Origin: Ziziphus jujuba
Taxonomy: Eukaryota > Streptophyta > Magnoliopsida > Rosales > Rhamnaceae
Reading direction: 5' to 3'
NCBI RefSeq assembly: GCF_031755915.1
Contig: NC_083386.1
Location: forward strand, 20,073,001 to 20,137,000
DNA: 64,000 nucleotides
A program made the position numbers and the translations under genes. This document shows, one piece after another, positions 58,150 through 64,000 of this stretch. The notes beneath the pieces were generated by a model. It was not told where the DNA came from. It did no database searches and was given only the letters and a program-made list of their open reading frames with translations. Position 1 is the stretch's first letter; every line of letters begins with the position of its first letter.

Positions 58150-59835
58150 GAAACTTCAAAGTAGAACAAATTTATAGCCTTTATGTTGATGGTTGGTAGT
58201 GCTATCAAGTTGTTCAATGTTATGTACAACAAAGGAACCAAACATCTAATTGCAATCATATCATTCAATTGAGCTCCAAAGTTTAAAGCAGTTGAGATTA
58301 TTATTGCATTCAGTTCTCTCATCCTTGCTACAAAAGTCATTATATCTATTGTATTCATGTATATACATATATATGTGTTTTCTAAATGATGAAATTAACA
58401 AAAGTTGAGAAATTCTAGAATCCCCATTAATCTACAATTGGTACATTCATCTAGTATTAATAGGTAGAAAGGGAAGAAAATAAAGTATTACATTTCTCAC
58501 CAATGAAAGAAAAAAAGTGGCTAACATGTTTTACCACCATTAAGCATAAAAGTTAAATCCGCAGCATACTTAATTGTAAAGCCTTAATAAAAATAATAAT
58601 TAAAAGGAAAAAAAATCATAAGACATTCTATAGCCTAAATTTATATCAATACATTCTCGAACTAGTAAGATAGTAGTAAATTATTTAAAACCAAATAACA
58701 CAGCAATCATTCCAAATGGGCATAGACATTTTTTCTCATACCTTTTTTCAGCTTGCTCTCCCAGTGTGAGCAATCTAACATCTTATTTCTCTAACAAATC
58801 ACAGACTTAGTTATACCTTTGCTTTCTACTTTTCTTATATCAGTATAAATGTTCCTTTCATATAAAAGGTTGAGTAGTTTGAAAATAATGTGCATATAAG
58901 TTAAATAAGACAAATATAGTTAAATTCAATATATACACAATCAAGTGAAATTCATGTGGAAAAACTCAAAATATTTGTACAAATCTTCAAGTATATATTA
59001 ATATTGTTGAATCTACCATTTGTATGCTAAAAAAACTCTCAATGGCTTTATCGACCTCCATTAGGATAAATTTCAAATTATATATTTTGTTTTTCTTTGA
59101 AAGGGTTATTAGTAATCTCAAGATCTAAAACACTGCAGTAAATTTAAAAAGGGCTTTATTCATAATATCAAGAAGCCATTGAGAAACTCATACAATAAAA
59201 CTTCTTACTATCCAATCTACATCCCACCCTCACACATTGCTAAACTTCTATTAACAGTCACAATAACCTAACTACCCATCACTAAACATCCAAATAATCA
59301 CAAATCTCATATGCACAGATTCAAATTGAAACATAATTTTAAAAAAAAAAACAAACAAACAAACAAAGTGTAAAACAAATTTACCAAATTAAGTTCGATG
59401 AGACGAGAAGGAGACATAACACGCTACATTTCTACGGCGTTTGTTTGCCAACATTGTGAAACTGGTGCTTTTCTATTTTTTTTTAATTTAGCTTCACCAT
59501 TTGTTTAGATCCTTCAAGCCTTTTTTCCTTCAACTCCTTCTAGCCCTTCTCCTACTGTTGAGCTTGGTTTTTCTTCTGAGTTGCCATCACAACAATGAAT
59601 CACAGTGGTGGCCTTAGTTTAGGTTTGGATCATGTCTAAATAGTTTCAATGAGGTTAAGGGTTCGCTTAAGGAAGAAGGAAGAAAAGAAAGCAACAATTT
59701 CATTATTTTTTTTGTTTATTTATTTTCAATGGGGACAAAATGGGAACAAATGGCTGGATAAAAATTATGATAATTGGAAGCGCATCTTTCTTTAAGGCTC
59801 GATGTGGGTGGCAATTGGCCAAATTGCCTTTTTTT
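58150..59835 (-). repeat. Right arm of the foldback
   Basis: This is the inverted partner of the left arm. It is longer by about 0.3 kb, mainly through extra AT-rich sequence, and holds the - strand counterpart frames at 58,143-58,358 and 59,587. Confidence 0.85.
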
Positions 59836-59842
59836 TTTCCCC

Positions 59843-60608
59843 TTTACGATATTAATAATATATTTTTCTGTTCAAACATTGATAACACATTTATTTTTCT
59901 TACAAAATGTTAATAACATATTTGAATTATTTATGTGAACTCATAATCTAATATTGCATTTTTCTAAATTATAAAGTTAAGATTTAGAAGTCCGATTCCA
60001 TTTAACATTTGTTAAGTTAGAACATTTATATCGATTTTTTTCTTTTTCTTTTTTTTTGCTGGTAATACCATTTACATGAATTTTTTATTGTGGAAATGAA
60101 CACTATTTTTGCATTGATTCAATGATCTGTATAAGGTAAATACACATTAAAAAAAAAATTATATGGTAAGCAATTCTTGTTCTTTTATCTAGCCAGTTTC
60201 TATATTGAACTAAAAAAAGTTTTAGCCTTTAACTACTGTCCATTTTACCTGACCAAATTCACTTAATCTCAAGTCTTGCAGAATATAATCAAACATTATT
60301 GGCCTTTAGAGAGTGATATAATGACAATAAGAAATCATCATTTGGCAAATAAAATTTCAACTAATAGAAAAAAAGAAAAAGAAGTGAAGATAACGAACTT
60401 CAAACTATCTATTCCTTTAGGCTTTAATCCTTGATGAGACAGCAAAATGTAAACTCTTTAAAGACACCACAATGCAGAAATAAAAGACCTACTACATCAG
60501 AGAAAGAAATTTAGGAGTAAGTGCAGAAAAATGCCAAAACCAAAGAGTTTCCACTTTCCAAAGCGAATGGGTTTCTTAATTTGAGATGTAGAGGTTGGGG
60601 GTTTTGGT
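59843..60608. other. Unassigned stretch
   Basis: AT-rich sequence with T runs and no recognised feature. Confidence 0.4.
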
Positions 60609-60877
60609 TGTTCATGACAAATATAATAGAAAAAGAGTTCTTGCTTAAAAATGTTGTGCAATTCTCTTTTGAGATAGCCCTTTCTTATATATGTTGGATA
60701 TGTTGTACAAGGTAACTATACCATCCCTAACAAATGAGCAATAATGAGGTCAATTATACAATAATGAGGTCAACTATACAATGAATATTTACAAGAATAA
60801 AGGTTAAGATTCTAGACTGGATCAGATTGCCAATCTAATTGGATTGTTCATTTAATGAGCCTTAATATAGTTTGACA
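60609..60877 (-). repeat. 3' LTR of copia F
   Basis: On the - strand it starts TGTCAAACTATATTAAGG right after the polypurine tract GAGGGAGG (60,878-60,886). A likely TATA box (CATATATAAG) is near 60,685-60,695. The other end is placed at TGTTCATGAC (60,609) by its inverted match to TTTGACA, with moderate certainty. It contains two 20-bp tandem units (60,741-60,760 and 60,761-60,780). Confidence 0.65.
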
Positions 60878-60886
60878 CCTCCCTCA

Positions 60887-62250
60887 AATTGATGTTGGGG
60901 AATCAAGAAGAATCGATTTGCTAACTACAAACTAATGTTGCATCTTTATCAAAGCCTTGGTCTATTTATCAACTGTTTGAAATTCAGTAGGAGCATAAGG
61001 CACATTATATGCTTGAAGAACAAGAGAAAAGTGAGCTTTATAAAATATTCTATGACTAGGCGTCCCAATCAAATAATGAATTATCCTTTTAACTACTGCA
61101 AGATGCAGATGCCAAGGTTGTTGCATAAACTGACTCATCAAATTAATGGTATAAGAAATATCTGGTCTAAATGGTTTAATAAATCAAACTCCCAACTAGC
61201 CGACAATATCTTGTGGGATCAAGAAGCAAATCACCATTCTTTTTGGAATATTTCACATTAATTTCTAGCAAAGTATCCACACGAGTGGAATTCTCTAGTC
61301 TGGCCAAAGGAATTAAGTCTTGAGTATACTTGTGCTGGTTGACAAATATACTTTGGTCAGAATGATGCACTTCAAGTCCAAGGAAATAAATAAAAATTCC
61401 AAGATCTTTCATGTGAAATGAATAATGTAAAAAAGCTTGTAATCCCTTAATTCCATATGTATCAGTATTAATAATAATATTGACAACATAAACAAGAAGA
61501 ATGGTATCCCGACAAAAGACAGAATGACAAATGAACTTTGAAGGATCATTTTAGCTCTGCTTAAAATTCAATGTACAGAGGAAGTTGCTGAATTTTTGGA
61601 ACCATGCATGTGGAGCTTGTTTAACTCCATACGAGGAATGATGAAAACAACATACATGATTTTTGGAATCAAATTGTACCCCAGGTGGAAGCCACATATA
61701 AACTTCTTCACAAAGATCCCCATGCAAAAATGCATTTTGAAGTCCATCTAAAAAATGGCCATGATTACGAACTTGCAATAGCTAACAAAATGCAAATAAT
61801 AGTCATTTTGTCTATAGGTGCAAATGTCTCATGATAATTGATCCCAAATTCTTATCTATTTTCAAGAGCAACTAGCTTTATAGTGATCTAAAGACCCATC
61901 AGATTTTGTTTGATAGAGTATACCCATTGACATCCTATAGGCTTATACATCTTTGGACAAGGAACAACATCTCCAAGTATGATTTTTTTTTGCCAGTGTT
62001 TCTAATTCTTCATTCATAGTATCTCACCAATGGTCATAATTTTTAGCTTGTGAATAAGATTTGGGAGCATTGGTAAAGGATAAAGCAACCATAAGAGACA
62101 AGCAATCAGGATGTTTAATATATCTAGTATACCTTAGAAAAGGAGGTTCATCAGGCATATTAGAAACCTCATTTTTTCCTATAGATAAATCAGGACCAAG
62201 AATAAGAACATTAGGAACCTTAGCTTTTTCAATAGGTGGATCGGAAGCAG
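60887..62250 (-). pseudogene. copia reverse transcriptase and RNase H, element F
   Basis: RNase H ends VPTEFQT-like and FTKALTKM-like with stops (60,920-61,000). The reverse transcriptase has MKDLGIFIYFLGLEVHHSDQ (61,380-61,412) and [20 protein letters not shown] and [19 protein letters not shown] (61,551-61,778). The catalytic Y-V-D-D region near 61,450-61,510 reads VYVVNIIINTD-like, so the Asp pair is lost. Stops and frameshifts are present. Confidence 0.82.
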
Positions 62251-63168
62251 GAATAGGATCTCAAGAAAAACCTTCAGTTTCTTGACTATTTTCTTTGTGT
62301 TGATCATCTATTCCACTATTAAAACTTACATCCTCAAGCTGATCAAAATTAGGAAGATAAAATAATAAAGATGAAAAAATAGAAGAATCAGACATATTTT
62401 TTTCAAGATATACAGGTACGATGAGCAAGAGGATCATAACAAAGATAACCTTTTCGATTAGAGGTATACCCAAGAAATGCATATATCATAAATTAGGCAG
62501 TCAATTTAGTTCTGTCATCTGAAGGAAAATGAGCATAACAAAGACATCCAAACACACGTAAGTGACTATAATTGAATTATTATCGTAGAAATAAAAAATA
62601 GAGGGTTTTATTATCAATAACAGGAGATGGAAAACGATTAATTAAATGAATAGATGTAGACAAAGCTTCAACCTGAAAATGAGACTGAACTAATGCATCA
62701 AGAAGTAGAGTTCGAGTAACATCCAAAAGATGACGATTTTTTCACTTAGCTATTCTATTTGTTAAAGAGTATTTGGACAAGATTTTTGACAAACGATACC
62801 TTCACTTTGAAGAAAAGCTTTAAAAGCATTAGATATATATTCACCACCAGAATTAGAACACAAGATTTTAACAGAAATGGAAAATTGATTTTAAATATAT
62901 GCCAAAAAAACTTTTAAAGAATTTAAACACCTCTAATTTAGAATGCAAAAATAAAACCACGCATGACAACTATAGTCATCAATAAAGGATACAAAATATT
63001 TGTGATGAGAATGAGAAGGAAATAGAGATTTACCCGAACCATCAATATGAATGAAATCAAAGCATGTAGTAATATTTTTTGGATGAATAGGAAAAGGAAG
63101 ATTCTTACTTTTGCCAAGTTTACAACTATCATAAGCAAATGATAAATTCGCAGAAGTAAAAGAATTTT
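62251..63168 (-). pseudogene. copia integrase, element F
   Basis: From the right: SFAYDSCKLGKSKNLPFPIH (GAG-pre-integrase end, about 63,085-63,145), then HKYFVSFIDDYSCHAWFYF with FIDD of the integrase core (62,955-63,010). Next are CSNSGGEYISNAFKAFLQ (usually SDGGGEY, so the catalytic Asp is Asn) and the tail YAFLGYTSNRKGYLCYDPLA (62,415-62,490). It is frameshifted several times. The sequence is contiguous up to the LTR insertion at 63,169. Confidence 0.82.
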
Positions 63169-64000
63169 TGTTGGGGTGAGAAGGTTATGACCAAGAGCAA
63201 GCTAGCTTGAAGTATTAGCAACAAGCAAGCTTTTGGTGATGCTCTTGGGAATGGTTGTGTGTGAGTTGTGTTTTTAGGTTTTGGTTATGGTGTTTTCTGG
63301 TTTTTAGGGTTTCTAGAGTGTTCTAAGGTGTTGAAGAAGAGATAAGAAGAAGAGGAACACGTTGGCTTTTGAAAATAAGGCTTAGATGTGTAGCCATTTC
63401 ATTCATTTTACAATATAAGCTTGAAATTACAACTAGTTCACACATGCCAAGCATGTGAGCTTACAAAATGAGTAAAGTATTTGAAATTTAAAAAGTAAAA
63501 TGGTCAACACCTAACTTTTCATACACAAAAGAGTCAAAAACCAGCTGCAACATGTCTATTCCAAATATAGTAAAAAGTGGCACATGGTTTGAACTAGGTT
63601 CCTATTGTTTAACTAGTTTGGGTAAACAACCAAACTAGCTTCACCTACTTAGTTCCCCTTTGTATCTGCTTATGAAACATGGTTTGAAGCATCCTTGGTC
63701 ATCAATAAATATTGTTCCAAGAGCTAGGAAAGTTCTGGAATCGGATCATGGGCCAAACAGCTCCAAAACTGGCCCATACTCTGCATACTGGGCCCATCAG
63801 ATACAGCAATCTGTTTGGAATAGAAAATGGACTTTCCCATGTCATTTTGACCTGAAATTTGAACCAGAGTCTTCTATATATGTCTGTAGACATCCCTCAA
63901 AATTTCAGCCCAAAACTCCATTTGCAACCTGAGATATAAGATAAATAGTGGAACTATGTTGCTGGAAATTATGAATCCAGCACCATAGGCATTTCAAGCA
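63169..64000 (-). repeat. LTR of another retrotransposon, runs off right edge
   Basis: Copia F coding sequence stops exactly at TGTTGGGGTGAGAAGG, a typical LTR terminus (on the - strand ...CTCACCCCAACA). The following 0.8 kb has no coding match and no partner in the window. Whether this is a solo LTR or the edge of a complete element cannot be seen; the orientation is inferred from the CCCCAACA end. Confidence 0.5.

Larger units (their letters stand above)
55493..59842. mobile_element. Large foldback element with 1.3-1.7 kb inverted arms
   Basis: The left arm (about 55,515-56,860) and right arm (about 58,150-59,835) are inverted copies, similar over most of their length with small indels. 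Ends pair as GGAATTTGGC (left) and GCCAAATTGCC (right). The centre (56,861-58,149) is AT-rich and contains tandem repeats. Very long terminal inverted repeats suggest a non-autonomous DNA transposon of Mutator-like or foldback type. No transposase was recognised, and a target duplication could not be set because homopolymers cover both ends. Confidence 0.8.
60609..63168 (-). mobile_element. Ty1/copia element F, 3' part
   Basis: Read right to left: integrase, reverse transcriptase/RNase H, polypurine tract and 3' LTR. Gag and protease are absent because another LTR interrupts the element at 63,169; they may lie beyond the window. Motifs differ from copia D and E, so this is a third copia family here. 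Confidence 0.85.

Noticed and set aside
62061..62285. 74-codon + strand frame
   Set aside because: Antisense to the spacer upstream of reverse transcriptase in copia F.
1..64000. tRNA, rRNA, CRISPR array, bacterial-type operons or terminators
   Set aside because: None could be supported; initiator-tRNA matches are primer-binding sites, not tRNA genes.

Overview
The window looks like plant nuclear DNA, probably from a eudicot. It is very AT-rich, full of microsatellites and homopolymer runs, and made mostly of decayed retrotransposons of plant type: Ty3/gypsy and Ty1/copia elements primed by initiator tRNA-Met, and one plant L1-like LINE. I found no intact host gene, rRNA, tRNA, operon or CRISPR array. 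The species cannot be named from this sequence.

Layout. (1) 1-24,010 is a nest of retrotransposons. An old Ty3/gypsy element on the + strand (about 5,083-8,926 plus 22,304-24,010) has a Ty1/copia element in its 5' LTR. That copia was in turn invaded by gypsy element A (- strand, 1-3,824, running off the left edge). The old element's body also took gypsy element B (- strand, 8,927-22,298), and B's 5' LTR took gypsy element C (- strand, 16,437-22,168), which is flanked by the duplicated target site AGAAG. A, B and C belong to one family. Their roughly 0.9-1.1 kb LTRs carry the end of the pol reading frame, so each LTR copy seems to be followed by a piece of integrase tail. This makes the region look like a tandem array when it is really nested. 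(2) 24,011-29,810 is AT-rich and non-coding, with a 743-bp tandem duplication. (3) 29,811 to about 35,760 is a nearly full-length but broken LINE on the - strand. (4) 35,761-41,388 is unassigned. (5) 41,394-47,051 is a copia element with both LTRs and a perfect TGTTT target duplication. It has lost the catalytic part of its reverse transcriptase and holds a small foldback insertion. (6) 47,057-49,110 is unassigned apart from a 190-bp tandem repeat. (7) 49,111-54,495 is a second copia element, interrupted in gag by a solo gypsy LTR of the A/B/C kind. (8) 55,493-59,842 is a large foldback structure with arms of 1.3-1.7 kb around a tandemly repeated centre. (9) 60,609-63,168 is the 3' part of a third copia element, cut by another LTR that runs off the right edge.

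No element here looks capable of moving on its own. Each coding region I could trace has stops, frameshifts, deletions or lost catalytic residues, many of them C-to-T or G-to-A changes as expected for old methylated repeats. The most unusual structures are the long-armed foldback locus at 55.5-59.8 kb, the pol tail carried inside the gypsy LTRs, and the reordered pol fragments in element C.
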